Of a stretch of DNA of 64,000 nt, positions 49,514 to 59,239 are shown piece by piece. Origin of the DNA: DASXUX01 sp036504595. Lineage in GTDB: Bacteria; Planctomycetota; SZUA-567; H5-PLA8. The notes below the pieces were generated by a model. That model saw only the letters and a list, made by a program, of their open reading frames with translations. It searched no databases and was not told the origin of the DNA. Numbering within the stretch: position 1 is the first letter of the stretch; each line of letters starts with the position of its first letter. The stretch lies in assembly GCA_036504595.1 (NCBI GenBank), contig DASXUX010000044.1, forward strand, positions 62,001 to 126,000, given 5' to 3'. Position numbers and translations under genes: made by a program.

Positions 49514-51064
49514 ATGCTGAAACTCAACGTGGCGATTGTGTGGATGGTGGGGCTGCTGGCGGTTTCGCAGGCGGTGGGCGGCGACACCGGCAGGGACGCC
49601 GGCGCCACCCGGCCGAATATTTTGTACATCATGACGGATGACCACGCGGCTCACGCGATCAGCGCGTATGGGAGCAAGGTGAACCAGACGCCGAACATGG
49701 ATCGTCTGGCGACCGGCGGAATGCGGCTCGACCGGGTTTTCTGCACGAACTCGATCTGCACGCCAAGCCGCGCGACGATTTTGACGGGGAAGTACAGCCA
49801 TCTGAACGGTTGTCCGACGTTCAACCGGCTCGACCCGGCCCAGCCAAACGTGGCGAAGTATCTGCAGGCCGGCGGGTATTACACGGGAATGATTGGGAAG
49901 TGGCACTTGGGCAGCGATCCGGCGGGGTTTGACAAATGGACGATTCTGCCGGGGCAGGGCGCGTACTTCAATCCGGCATTTTTGGAACCAGGCGGACGGC
50001 GCGTGGTCGAAGGCTACGTTACGAACATCATCACGGATCTGTCGATCGACTTCATCAAGAACCGGCCGAAAGACAAGCCGTTCTTCCTGATGTGCCACCA
50101 CAAAGCTCCGCACCGCAACTGGCAGCCTGAGCCGAAGTACGCGGAGGATTTCCGGAAGAAGCACATTCCCGAGCCTCCGACGCTGTGGGACGACTACGCG
50201 ACGCGCACGGATGCGATTCACGAGAACCAGCAGCGCGTCTTCGACGATTTGACGCGCAACGACTTGAAGCTGATTCCGCCGGACGATCTGAAGGGGCCGG
50301 AGCGCGGCCGATGGTTGGGCGCCAAGCCGAAGGAAGTGGAGATCGTCGTTGATGGACAGAAGAAGACGCTGACGGGAAAGGAACTGAACGAGTGGAAGTA
50401 TCAGCGCTACATGCAGGATTATCTGGCCTGCGTGCAGTCGGTCGATGACAACGTGGGGCGGCTGCTGGACTGGCTGGAGCAGAACAAGCTCAGCGAAAAC
50501 ACGGTCGTCATCTACAGCAGCGATCAGGGATTTTATCTCGGCGATCATGGCATGTACGACAAGCGCTTCATGTACGAGGAATCGCTGCGGATGCCGTTCC
50601 TGGTTCGCTGGCCGGGCGTGATCAAGGGCGGTAGCGTGCAGGACGCGATGGCGATCAACACCGATTTCGCTCCGACATTCCTGGATATCGCTGGGCTGAA
50701 GATTCCCGAGGACATGCAGGGGCGAAGTCTGGTGCCGCTCTTTAAGGGAGAGAAGCCGGCGGACTGGCGGACGAGCATGTACTACCGCTACTACCACGAT
50801 CCGGGCGATCACAACACGCGCGCTCATTACGGCGTGCGGACGCAGACCCACAAGTTGATTTACTTCTGGAAGAAGGATCAGTGGGAACTGTACGACCTGA
50901 CGAAGGATCCGATGGAGTTGAAGAACATCTATGCCGACCCGGCTCAGAAGGAGACCGTGGAGAAACTGAAGGCGGAGATGTACCGGTTGAAGAAGGAATT
51001 GAAGGACGAAGATCAGTTCGCGGACAAGCAGCCGCCGCATGGGGTGGACGGGCCGTTTAAGTAG
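49514..51064 (+). CDS. Type I sulfatase, secreted
   Basis: 516 residues from ATG 49514 (GGGAGG upstream); sequence before it translates only the heptamer array. The signal peptide is LNVAIVWMVGLLAVSQAVGG. PNILYIMTDDHAAHAISAYG binds calcium through the DD pair. Cys82 in CTPSR is converted to formylglycine. GKWHLGSD, CHHKAPHRNW and SSDQGFYLGDHGMYDKRFMY complete the active site. The YKxMYxYxYYHDPG region and overall pattern resemble N-acetylglucosamine-6-sulfatase or choline-sulfatase-like enzymes of family S1. It needs a formylglycine-generating system encoded elsewhere. The stop TAG is supplied by a family-B repeat. Confidence 0.9.
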   Translation: MLKLNVAIVWMVGLLAVSQAVGGDTGRDAGATRPNILYIMTDDHAAHAISAYGSKVNQTPNMDRLATGGMRLDRVFCTNSICTPSRATILTGKYSHLNGCPTFNRLDPAQPNVAKYLQAGGYYTGMIGKWHLGSDPAGFDKWTILPGQGAYFNPAFLEPGGRRVVEGYVTNIITDLSIDFIKNRPKDKPFFLMCHHKAPHRNWQPEPKYAEDFRKKHIPEPPTLWDDYATRTDAIHENQQRVFDDLTRNDLKLIPPDDLKGPERGRWLGAKPKEVEIVVDGQKKTLTGKELNEWKYQRYMQDYLACVQSVDDNVGRLLDWLEQNKLSENTVVIYSSDQGFYLGDHGMYDKRFMYEESLRMPFLVRWPGVIKGGSVQDAMAINTDFAPTFLDIAGLKIPEDMQGRSLVPLFKGEKPADWRTSMYYRYYHDPGDHNTRAHYGVRTQTHKLIYFWKKDQWELYDLTKDPMELKNIYADPAQKETVEKLKAEMYRLKKELKDEDQFADKQPPHGVDGPFK

Positions 51065-51083
51065 CGCAATCCTCCTGGATTCC
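51062..51083 (+). repeat. Family-B repeat copy supplying the sulfatase stop
   Basis: The repeat begins TAGCGCAATCC; the TAG is the stop codon of the sulfatase gene. Confidence 0.75.
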
Positions 51084-51496
51084 GGCGCTGTTTTTTGAAC
51101 CGCAAAGGCGCGAAGGCGCGAAGAACGGCGGGGACGGGGCGAAACGGCGTGGCAGAGTCAAGTAGCGCAATCCTCCTGGATTGCGCACGGAAAACAGGCA
51201 GCAGCGGTAGTCCCTTCGTGCGTGGATCTTGTGTTTTTTGGCGAAGACTTTGAGATTCGAAACAGTGCAGCCACACAGCCCCAAATGGGGCGCACTATAA
51301 AAGCTCACGAAGTGAGCGCCGCCTTGGATCCCAGCGCCCCATGATTCCGTCGCCCTGCAGGGGCAAAACATAAGCGCACTCAGAGTTGTGTAGAAACGAA
51401 TGGCATAAGGTGCGGGGTCGCATGACCTTGCGTGTCAAAAGCCTCGCAGAGGCGACACAACGATTCCACAGAAGGACTGAACACCGCCGCAGCTAG
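51065..51496. other. Repeat-filled intergenic region with no gene
   Basis: 430 bases before the IS element. It contains heptamers of CGCGAAG type (51096-51150), a second family-B copy, a perfect GCCCC/GGGGC hairpin (51278-51291), a GCTCAC/GTGAGC hairpin near 51303-51317 and a GCCCTGCAGGGG palindrome near 51353. No coding potential was seen. Confidence 0.6.
51162..51187 (+). repeat. Family-B repeat copy
   Basis: TAGCGCAATCCTCC followed by TGGATTGCGCA, one complete small palindrome, about 100 bases after the copy at the sulfatase stop. Confidence 0.8.
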
Positions 51497-53206
51497 CCCG
51501 CATTTCTCACTGCTGCGGAGCTTGAGCGCGAACGTGGTGATCGGCGGGCTTCGGCGATAGCTGGGGCGTCAGGAAGATCATGACGCATGCCGGCGCGGCT
51601 GCGATGGCCGCCCAGAAAGCGGTTTTTTCGGCTTTGGGGCGGAGTATCTCTGCGTTCGTTATATTTGAGCCTTGTGTGGCGACTGCCAAGGTTCTCAGCA
51701 CCGCAGCGGGATTGCGCGAAGGCGCTGGTACACGTCAGACAGAAGTTGTTTCAGTGGGTAGCCGGCCGCGAGCGAGAGCCAGATGCAGCGCACGCTGACC
51801 TTGATCTGCGCGCCGATTTTCAGCAGCTTCAGGCGGATGGTTTGGCACTGAGCGTGTTCAAGATCGGTGCCGTGCAATCCGAGTCTGCGCAGCGCGTGCA
51901 TCAGAACGTAGGCGATCGAAGAGAACCACAGCCGCAGTTGGTTGGCCCTCATCGTCGCGGCGCTCGTGCGATCGGCGAACAGATAAAGCTGTTGCTCCTT
52001 GATGCGATTTTCCATTTCGCCGCGCGCGCAATAGGTGTCCTCGTACAGCGTCCGTGCGTCCTGTTCGCGCAGCGGCAAGTTGCTCACCACAAAACGCGGG
52101 TTGGCGCCTTTCTCCAGGTGCTCCGCCTTGCCCACGACGCGGCGCGGCTGACGCCAAGTCTTCAGCGTCTGATAAACAAAATCTTTGAACACGCGCGCAG
52201 CCTTGCCGATGGCTTCAAACTTTTGCTTGGCGCGCTCCATTTCTGGCGCGAGTTCCTGCTCGAGCCGAACGTTCCGCGCGAGGCCGAAGATATAATAGAG
52301 TCCGTTGTCTTCGCAGAACGTCATCAAGTGCTCGCGGCAAAACCCTGAGTCGCCGCGCAGGATGATCCGCGTCTGCGGCCAGCGCTGCCGGATGCGCGCG
52401 ACGATGCGCCGAAGCTGCTTGAGCGCGCCGGCGGCCCCGTCGATGTTCGCCGGTCGCAGGCGCGCGCAGAGCAGATGTTCGCCGCAAAAAATGTAAAGCG
52501 GCAGATAGCAGTATTCTTTGTAGTAGCCGTGAAAGAACCGGCCTTGCTGCTGCCCGTGAATCGGATCGTCGGTCGCGTCCAGGTCCAGCACGATCTCGCT
52601 CGGCGGCGTCGCGAGCGCCTGCAGAAAGAGATCGACGAACAGATCCTCGATTGCCGTTCGATGGTAAACGATTTTTTTGTAGCGGCTCGCGGCGCTGGCA
52701 TCCGCCGGCGTCAGTTCCAGCCGGTTGAGCGTACTTTTGCCCGCCAGCGCCTTGCCCCGATCGCGCGCCTGGACGCGGCTTTCACCGAGCGGATCGGAGT
52801 GTCCGACCAACACGGCCATCAACGGATCGGCGCGAAGCTCGTCGTGATCATTGAGGTCCTCGTAACCGAGCGCCAGGCCATACACGCGCTGCGCCACAAG
52901 CGCGAAGAGCAAATGCTCGATGCGCTCCGGGTCGCGGTGGTCGGTGAAACACGCCGCGAATTGCCGGATGATTCCGGTGCGCAGTTCGACCTCCCGCAAC
53001 AGCGCCGCCCCGGCGTCGGAGGTGATGTTTCCGCCGTCGAATCGCCCCACTACCGCACGCCGGCCAAGGCTGTGGAAATCGAAACTGCGCTGGTTACACT
53101 CTGTCATCGCAAGGCCGTCCTCGTTTCCAGACATCAAAATGTTCCAAGCAAACACTTTGTGTCAGAAACAGCGGCCTTGTCTTATTCATTCGGTGAGAAA
53201 TGCGGG
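51497..53206. mobile_element. IS1380-family insertion sequence
   Basis: Inverted terminal sequences CCCGCATTTCTCAC (51497-51510) and its complement (53193-53206) are perfect over 14 bp and start with CC, as IS1380 ends do. They enclose about 1.7 kb and one transposase. Flanks are CTAG on the left and TTAA on the right, so no exact target duplication is visible. Either it is decayed or the termini extend differently. The adjacent right flank holds a broken receiver-domain gene. Confidence 0.8.
51695..53107 (-). CDS. IS1380-family transposase
   Basis: 470 residues from ATG 53107 (GAGGA about 10 bases upstream; the frame extends to a GTG at 53155). MTECNQRSFDFHSLGRRAVV and GRFDGGNITSDAGAALLREV are the conserved start. 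LDLDATDDPIHGQQQGRFFH holds catalytic Asp, ILRGDSGFCREHLM the second Asp, and YCARGEMENRIKEQQ the Glu, so the DDE set is intact. The frame is uninterrupted, which suggests recent or still active insertion. The C-terminal IRLKLLKIGAQIKVSVRCIW is also standard. Confidence 0.9.
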   Translation of the reverse strand: MTECNQRSFDFHSLGRRAVVGRFDGGNITSDAGAALLREVELRTGIIRQFAACFTDHRDPERIEHLLFALVAQRVYGLALGYEDLNDHDELRADPLMAVLVGHSDPLGESRVQARDRGKALAGKSTLNRLELTPADASAASRYKKIVYHRTAIEDLFVDLFLQALATPPSEIVLDLDATDDPIHGQQQGRFFHGYYKEYCYLPLYIFCGEHLLCARLRPANIDGAAGALKQLRRIVARIRQRWPQTRIILRGDSGFCREHLMTFCEDNGLYYIFGLARNVRLEQELAPEMERAKQKFEAIGKAARVFKDFVYQTLKTWRQPRRVVGKAEHLEKGANPRFVVSNLPLREQDARTLYEDTYCARGEMENRIKEQQLYLFADRTSAATMRANQLRLWFSSIAYVLMHALRRLGLHGTDLEHAQCQTIRLKLLKIGAQIKVSVRCIWLSLAAGYPLKQLLSDVYQRLRAIPLRC

Positions 53207-53846
53207 TTAATGCAAAACAGCATCTTACTTTTCAGCACCGCAATCTGAATTTGGCCGCCGCGCAGTATCACGTGATCAGTTCCAAGGCGGGACGGGCCGG
53301 CTTCCCGCGAGCGCCAAGTCCCCTCCTTTGAACGCGAGTTGTGATGACTGCCAAGCCACAATCGTCCACAGAGCTCATAGTCGAGTAGGGCTTAGCGATA
53401 CTTCGCCGCGCGCTTGTTTAGCGCGGTTATGTGGGTCGCCCCATTTTGGTTGAGAAGTCTTCCAAAACTTGGAAGAACCGCGGCGCACTAAAACATATCC
53501 ACAGGGGGGATTTTGTGACTCGTTCGACTACGAGCCTAAGTCAAGGCGCATCTCGATGGCCCGCTGGAGCACAACACAGGTTTGTACCAACATCGCTCTC
53601 CCCCGGCGATATGGATGGTTATGCCTTTGCCTTCGACCCGGCTTGACCCAGCGCTCAAGGCAGCGTACCTGATTGCGATGACTGGATATGGGCAGGAAGA
53701 AGACCGCAAATACGCGAAGGAGGTTGCCTTCGATCCGCATCTGACCAAACCCGTCGATCCGAACGGTTGGAGTTTGGCGGAAGTCGCCGGTAGGAACGGA
53801 GCGCCCGAACGTATGCCGAATGTGTTGATTGCGGAAAGAGGTGCAT
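53207..53846. other. Intergenic region with decayed receiver domain, little else
   Basis: 640 bases between the IS and the hybrid kinase. The first 390 bases show nothing recognisable apart from AT-richer composition. The last part holds a broken receiver domain, listed separately. Confidence 0.5.
53598..53800 (+). pseudogene. Frameshifted fragment of a response-regulator receiver domain
   Basis: One frame reads SPGDMDGYAFA (53598-53634). After a shift, another reads AAYLIAMTGYGQEEDRKYAK and VAFDPHLTKPVDPNGWSLAEV (53660-53790). Together they match the C-terminal half of a receiver domain, including the Thr (MTGYG) and Lys (TKPVD) positions. The closest match in the window is the receiver at the C-end of the neighbouring hybrid kinase (GMDGYAVARA, VAITGYGQNEDKR, HMTKPVD). 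The phosphorylatable Asp part is missing. Confidence 0.7.
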
Positions 53847-55886
53847 ATGTCCCGCGCGATTATTGTTGATGACAACGCCCAGAACCTTTACCTACTTGAC
53901 GCGGTTCTGAAAGCGAATTCTTACACCGTCTTTCAGGCGCAGAATGGTGTCGAGGCATTGGAATATGCGCGCCAGTTTCCGCCCGACGTGATCATCTCCG
54001 ACATCCTGATGCCCGTAATGGACGGCTTTTCATTGTGCCGAGAATGGAAAGCAGACCCGGTATTGCGGAAAATCCCATTTGTCTTTTACACTGCAACGTA
54101 TACGGACCCGCAGGACGAAGCGTTTGCCATCAGTTTGGGGGCTGATAGCTTCATCGCAAAACCGATCGAGCCGGAAGACTTCATGCAGGCAATTCGCTGC
54201 GCGCTGCAAACAACTCAGGCGGGGGAACTGCAGCCGGCCCGCGCGCCCGAGCTCGAAGAAACGGGTCTTTTGCGGCAGTACAATACCGTGTTGATCCGTA
54301 AACTTGAAGACAAGGTCGCGCAGTTGGAAGAAGCTAACTGCGCGCTGCTCGAACAGAAGAATCTAATCCAGGGAGTAATGGACTCAGTCGGTGCGCATAT
54401 CGCGGTGCTGGACAGCAACGGTAAACTCGTCAGCACAAACTCGGCATGGTCTTCATTCGCGCGCGAGCATAACGATAGTGTTCAAGCCCATGCACTCCAG
54501 TCCAACGATTATTGTGAAGCCCTTGGTGCTGCGGGAACCGTTGGGGTGCAATTGGCCACTGGCATTCAGGAGGTACTGCGCGGCGAGAAAGCAAGTGTCG
54601 AGGCAGAATTCGACTGTCAAACGGTAAAGGGCCGGCGTTGGTTTCTAGTCAGAGTAAGCCCGCTCGCACTGCAAGCTGGTGGGGCAGTACTGGCCTATTT
54701 CGACATCTCAGAACAAAAACAGGCTGAGATTTTGCTCCAAGACGCAGCACGCCACAAAGACGAGTTCCTGGCGATGCTAGGTCACGAGTTACGTAACCCC
54801 TTGGCTCCGATCTGCAATGCCGTCCACATACTGAAACTGCTCGGCTCAACGGATGCGCGGGTGAAGCACGCCCGAGAAATGATCGAACGACAAGCACATC
54901 ACCTGTGTAAGATCGTAGACGACTTACTCGATGTCGCCAGGCTGACTCGTGGCAAGACTATGCTACACAAAGAACGAATCGATCTGGCGCACATCGTTCG
55001 CACAACGATAGAGGACTTTCGCGACGAAATTGAAAGGCGCGGCTTACAACTGCAGGCCAATCTTCCTGCCTGCCCGCTCTGGATGGAGGGCGATGCCACT
55101 CGCATTGCGCAAGTAGTCACTAATCTTCTGCATAACGCCCAGAAATTCACCGACAAAGGGAGCATCAAGATTGACTTGAAGGCCACCGCTGACAGCAAGG
55201 CCGGCGTGTTGACCGTACAAGATACGGGAATCGGCATGACGGTAGAGACCTTGGCGAGGGTCTTTGTGCCGTTTGTGCAGGCCAACGTGGACTTGGCGCG
55301 GAGTCGGGGCGGCGGCGTGGGATTGGGAACAGCCCTAGTAAAACAATTGGTGGAACTTCACGGCGGAACCGTAGAGGTCGCAAGCGAGGGCTTGGGGCGA
55401 GGATCTCGCTTCGCCATCCATGTCCCTCTCATCAATGGATCTTCTGTGGGAACGCCGGAGGCCACAGCAGGTGTGGCAATTGGCAGCAAAAGAGTTCTGG
55501 TGATAGAAGACAACCTCGATGCCGCGGAGAGCCTCCGCATGCTTCTGGATATGCACGGTGCCCTCGTGGAAATCGCAACGGATGGGATCTCGGGCCTGAG
55601 AAAGGCCAACGAGTGGAAGCCAGACATTGTGCTTTGTGATATTGGGCTGCCCGGCGGAATGGACGGTTACGCTGTCGCTCGTGCTATTCGCAGTTCCCGG
55701 GAAACCCACCCCATTTATTTGGTCGCGATTACGGGTTATGGCCAGAATGAAGATAAGCGCTGCGCGCAAGATGCAGGTTTCAATCTGCACATGACAAAAC
55801 CAGTTGACGTATCGGCATTGATGCGCGTGCTGGCGACAGCGAGCACGGGCGGACCCCATCCATTTGAAAAATGCGAAAATGAATAG
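53847..55886 (+). CDS. Hybrid histidine kinase: REC-PAS-HisKA-HATPase-REC
   Basis: 679 residues from ATG 53847. An N-terminal receiver (1-125: RAIIVDDNAQNLYLLDAVLK, DVIISDILMPVMDG, IAKPIEPEDF) leads through a short coiled coil to a PAS-like region (about 170-290). HisKA follows, with GHELRNPLAPICNAVHILKL, then the HATPase domain (NLLHNAQKFTD, DTGIGM, GGGVGLGTALVKQLVELHGG). A C-terminal receiver (about 550-670: RVLVIEDNLDAAESLRMLLD, CDIGLPGGMDGYAVA, VAITGYGQNED, TKPVD) ends it. No membrane segment, so it senses cytoplasmic cues or receives phosphate from elsewhere. It overlaps the following MASE1 kinase. Confidence 0.9.
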   Translation: MSRAIIVDDNAQNLYLLDAVLKANSYTVFQAQNGVEALEYARQFPPDVIISDILMPVMDGFSLCREWKADPVLRKIPFVFYTATYTDPQDEAFAISLGADSFIAKPIEPEDFMQAIRCALQTTQAGELQPARAPELEETGLLRQYNTVLIRKLEDKVAQLEEANCALLEQKNLIQGVMDSVGAHIAVLDSNGKLVSTNSAWSSFAREHNDSVQAHALQSNDYCEALGAAGTVGVQLATGIQEVLRGEKASVEAEFDCQTVKGRRWFLVRVSPLALQAGGAVLAYFDISEQKQAEILLQDAARHKDEFLAMLGHELRNPLAPICNAVHILKLLGSTDARVKHAREMIERQAHHLCKIVDDLLDVARLTRGKTMLHKERIDLAHIVRTTIEDFRDEIERRGLQLQANLPACPLWMEGDATRIAQVVTNLLHNAQKFTDKGSIKIDLKATADSKAGVLTVQDTGIGMTVETLARVFVPFVQANVDLARSRGGGVGLGTALVKQLVELHGGTVEVASEGLGRGSRFAIHVPLINGSSVGTPEATAGVAIGSKRVLVIEDNLDAAESLRMLLDMHGALVEIATDGISGLRKANEWKPDIVLCDIGLPGGMDGYAVARAIRSSRETHPIYLVAITGYGQNEDKRCAQDAGFNLHMTKPVDVSALMRVLATASTGGPHPFEKCENE

Positions 55887-58779
55887 TTTGGGCGCCAAGT
55901 CCCGTCTCGTTTCATCGCTAATCGGCATCTTGGTGGTTGCTGCCGTGTATGCTGTGACGGCCAAGGTAAGCTTCTTGTTTACCATTCCTCCAGGCAACAT
56001 CTCCCCAATCTTCCCAGCCGCCGGCGTCGCGCTTGCGGCCGTGATGGTTCTGGGGCGCAAGGCCCTGATCGGGATCTGGCTCGGCGCCTTTTTGGCAAAT
56101 ACCATTTCGTTGATGGAAGGCTCGCTGTCGTCCGCCCCCAGACGGCTGCCAGACCTGTTGGTGGGGGTATTTATTGGTCTTGGCGCCATGTCCGGCGCGG
56201 CGGCGGCGGCATTCCTGGTCCGGCGTTTCTGCAAGGACGAACATCCCCTGCTAGGGGGGCGGAATGTGTTGATCCTGGTGTCGGTTGGCGCATTAGCCTG
56301 CTGTACGATTAGCCCTACGATCGGAGTGCTTGGTCTGTCGTTGGAGGGCGATGTTCCTTGGGATCGGTTCGGCTACTCATGGGTGACTTGGTGGGTTGGA
56401 GATACGGCCGGGACACTGATCGCCGCTCCGCTAATCCTGGCGTGGCAGCAGCGTCTCCATTTTCGCATGAACGTCTGGCGTGTTCTAGAGGCGGCGGCGC
56501 TAGGAGGCACGACGCTGCTGGTTTGCTTCTCTGTCTTTTTTCGGAAGACACCCTTTGAATATGGGCTCTTGCCTTTGTTGCTCTGGGCGGCATTTCGTTT
56601 CGGTATGCGCGGCACGTCAACGACAGCCTCCATTATTGCACTGCTTGCCACGATCGGCACCAGTCGAGGCAGCAGTCCCTTCGTGGGGGGCACGACCAAT
56701 GAATCACTCCTGCTTCTTAATTCATTCTTGGGTGTGACCATTATCTGCGCCCTCTTTTTCGCAGGAATAATAGAAGAACGAAGGCGGTCGAATGAGGATC
56801 TGTACACACTGAACCGAGCGCTCCGAATAAGCGAGGAACGGTTGCGTCTGCTCGGCGACAACCTGCCCGACAGCTACGTTTATCAATACACATCTAAACC
56901 GGACGGAACGCCACAATTCCTTTATCTCAGTGCCGGCGTAGAACGCATGCATGGGGTCAAAGTGGAAGGCGTGTTGCGCGACGCGAGCGTGCTGCTGCAG
57001 CAGATCGCTTCCGAGCAGGCGGTGGCAATGCACGCGGCGGAGGCGGCCAGCCTCCAGAATCTGACGGACTTCACGATGGAACTGCGCATGCGCCGCCCCG
57101 ATGGACAGTGGCGCTGGGTGCAAGTGTGCTCGCGCCCCCGCCGGACATCCAACGGACAATTCCTGTGGGACGGCGTGGCCACAGACGTCACCGCGCGCAA
57201 GCAAGCAGAAGAGGCGTGCAGCGAAAGTGAACGGAAGTATCGCGAACTGGTGGAGAATGCCAACAGCATTATCCTGCATTGGACGCGCGACGGGAGGATC
57301 ATCTTCCTGAACGAATTTGGCCAGCGCTTCTTCGGCTACACGGAAAACGAGATATGTGGCCGGCATGTAATCGGCACAATCGTCCCAAAAGGCGAGACCG
57401 GCGGCCGGGATCTGTCCTACCTAATGGACGAGATCTGTGCGAACCCAATGGCGTTCGAGCAGAACGTCAATGAAAACATACGTCGCAACGGCGAACGCGT
57501 CTGGATCGCCTGGACCAACAAGGTTGTGCTGGACCCGCAAGGCCATGTATCGGAAATCTTAAGCATCGGCACGGACATCACGGCGCGCAAAAAGGCCGAG
57601 GAAGCATTGCGCGCCAGAGAAGCTCAGCTCTCAATAATTCATGACAACAGCTACGATGTCATGTTCGCCATTGGCGTAGAACCCGAAGATCATTTCCGGT
57701 TCGTCTCGGTCAACCAAAGATTCACGGAAGCGACCGGGCTGCGACAAGATCAGGTGGTCGGCAAGCTCGTTCAAGAAATCATTCCAGAACAGGCGTGCGC
57801 TCTCGTTGTGGAAAGATACAAGGATGCCATTCGGAACAAACAGCCGGTCCACTGGGAGGAAGTTTCCGTCTATCCTACCGGGAAGAAAACTGGCGATGTT
57901 ACTGTAGCACCGGTCTTCGATGCGGACGGGCACTGCACGCAACTGATCGGGACAGTACACGACGTCACTACGCGCAAGCAGGCGGAGGAAGAACTGCGAG
58001 CGATCCAAACGAGCCTGGAGCAGCGCGTCATCGCACGCACTGCAGAACTGGCCGTGGCCCGGGACCGCGCCGAAGCCGCCGATCGAACCAAGTCCGCCTT
58101 CCTCGCTACCATGTCCCACGAGTTACGCACGCCACTCAACTCTATCATCGGCTTTACCGGGCTTATGCTACAGGGCATCGCCGGGCCACTGAACGAGGAG
58201 CAAACCAAACAACTCCGCATGGTGAAGGACAGCGGGCAACACCTGCTGGCTCTCATTAACGACGTGCTGGACATCTCCAAGATCGAGGCCGGCCAAGTCG
58301 AGATCTACCGCGCGTCGTTCGAGCTGTCTGCATCCATTCAGAAAGTCGTCCAAACCGTGGCGCCGCTCGCCGACAAGAAACACCTATTGCTAGTGACTCA
58401 CGTTGCGGCCGATGTGGGGCAAGTGAACAGCGACCGCCGGCGCGTCGAGCAAGTACTACTGAACCTGCTGAGCAATGCGATCAAGTTCACAGAACGCGGC
58501 GAGGTAACCGTGTCGGCACGAGTCGTGCCAAGCGCAGTCATGATTTCGGTGGCCGACACCGGCATGGGCATCAAATCCGAAGATCTGGGCAAACTCTTCC
58601 AGCCGTTTCGCCAGCTTGACACCGGCCTGACGCGCCAGCACGAAGGGACGGGCCTGGGGCTGGCCATCTGCAAGCGGTTGGTCGAGCGGATGGGCGGTGC
58701 GATTATGGTTCAGAGCGTATTGGGCCAGGGCAGCTCATTCAGTTTCACCCTGCCACTTCACGCGGAAAGAGAGTCATGA
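55879..58779 (+). CDS. MASE1-PAS-PAS-PAS histidine kinase
   Basis: 966 residues from ATG 55879, overlapping the upstream gene by 8 bases (a TTG at 55864 is possible). The N-terminal ~300 residues carry about eight transmembrane segments of the MASE1 type (FLFTIPPGNISPIFPAAGVA, GRKALIGIWLGAFLANTISL, WVTWWVGDTAGTLIAAPLIL). Three PAS/PAC regions follow (about 320-690) with DGQWRWVQVCSRPRRTSNGQ, ENANSIILHWTRDGRIIFLN and HDNSYDVMFAIGVEPEDHFR. HisKA has SHELRTPLNSIIGFTGLML, and the ATPase has NLLSNAIKFTERG and GTGLGLAICKRLVERMGG. It lacks a receiver, so phosphate probably passes to the response regulator that follows by an ATGA overlap. Confidence 0.9.
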   Translation: MNSLGAKSRLVSSLIGILVVAAVYAVTAKVSFLFTIPPGNISPIFPAAGVALAAVMVLGRKALIGIWLGAFLANTISLMEGSLSSAPRRLPDLLVGVFIGLGAMSGAAAAAFLVRRFCKDEHPLLGGRNVLILVSVGALACCTISPTIGVLGLSLEGDVPWDRFGYSWVTWWVGDTAGTLIAAPLILAWQQRLHFRMNVWRVLEAAALGGTTLLVCFSVFFRKTPFEYGLLPLLLWAAFRFGMRGTSTTASIIALLATIGTSRGSSPFVGGTTNESLLLLNSFLGVTIICALFFAGIIEERRRSNEDLYTLNRALRISEERLRLLGDNLPDSYVYQYTSKPDGTPQFLYLSAGVERMHGVKVEGVLRDASVLLQQIASEQAVAMHAAEAASLQNLTDFTMELRMRRPDGQWRWVQVCSRPRRTSNGQFLWDGVATDVTARKQAEEACSESERKYRELVENANSIILHWTRDGRIIFLNEFGQRFFGYTENEICGRHVIGTIVPKGETGGRDLSYLMDEICANPMAFEQNVNENIRRNGERVWIAWTNKVVLDPQGHVSEILSIGTDITARKKAEEALRAREAQLSIIHDNSYDVMFAIGVEPEDHFRFVSVNQRFTEATGLRQDQVVGKLVQEIIPEQACALVVERYKDAIRNKQPVHWEEVSVYPTGKKTGDVTVAPVFDADGHCTQLIGTVHDVTTRKQAEEELRAIQTSLEQRVIARTAELAVARDRAEAADRTKSAFLATMSHELRTPLNSIIGFTGLMLQGIAGPLNEEQTKQLRMVKDSGQHLLALINDVLDISKIEAGQVEIYRASFELSASIQKVVQTVAPLADKKHLLLVTHVAADVGQVNSDRRRVEQVLLNLLSNAIKFTERGEVTVSARVVPSAVMISVADTGMGIKSEDLGKLFQPFRQLDTGLTRQHEGTGLGLAICKRLVERMGGAIMVQSVLGQGSSFSFTLPLHAERES

Positions 58780-59171
58780 AACCGACCATTCTTGTTATCG
58801 AAGACAATGAGCAGAATCTCTACCTCGCCACATTCTTGCTGAAACAGAGCGGCTTCGAGGTGGTCCCAGCCCGAAGTGGACCGGAGGGGATCGAACTTGC
58901 CGGCCGCATCCATCCCGACCTCATTATCCTCGACATCCAATTACCGCAGATGGACGGTTACGCCGTTGCGCGAGCGTTGAGACGGGACGTTGCCCTGCAG
59001 GACGTGTCCATCGTGGCGGTCACGTCCTACGCGATGCCTGGCGACCGGGAGCGCGCTCTAGAGGCGGGCTGCGACGGGTACATTGAGAAGCCCATTGACC
59101 CCGACACGTTCAGGAGCCAAGTCGCCGAGTATCTGAAGCCCCGGCCTGAGAGTGGAGAAGCGCGCGCATGA
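58776..59171 (+). CDS. Single-domain response regulator (DivK/CheY-like)
   Basis: 131 residues: only a receiver domain. The acidic pair is Glu9-Asp10, the phosphoacceptor Asp53 (LIILDIQLP), with Thr83 and Lys105 (YIEKPID). The GYAVARALRRD segment resembles DivK. It has no output domain and is coupled to the MASE1 kinase by an ATGA overlap. A further ATGA overlap (59168) leads into a truncated fourth gene. It should act by protein-protein contacts. Confidence 0.9.
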   Translation: MKPTILVIEDNEQNLYLATFLLKQSGFEVVPARSGPEGIELAGRIHPDLIILDIQLPQMDGYAVARALRRDVALQDVSIVAVTSYAMPGDRERALEAGCDGYIEKPIDPDTFRSQVAEYLKPRPESGEARA

Positions 59172-59239
59172 TCCTCGTCGTCGTGGACGACAACGCGTCA
59201 CAACTCTTTCAAAGTTCGGTTCTCTTAGCCTCGGGCTAG
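59168..59239 (+). pseudogene. Truncated receiver-domain gene
   Basis: ATG 59168 overlaps the stop of the preceding regulator. The frame reads MILVVVDDNASQLFQSSVLL and stops at TAG 59237. It is a typical receiver start (VVDDN) cut after about 20 residues, so the cluster once had a fourth gene. Confidence 0.65.

Noticed and set aside
49463..51040. 525-codon frame antisense to the sulfatase gene
   Set aside because: The sulfatase has all active-site motifs and a signal peptide; the antisense frame shows none.
51490..53215. Target-site duplication of the IS1380 element
   Set aside because: Flanks CTAG and TTAA do not match, so no duplication is claimed.
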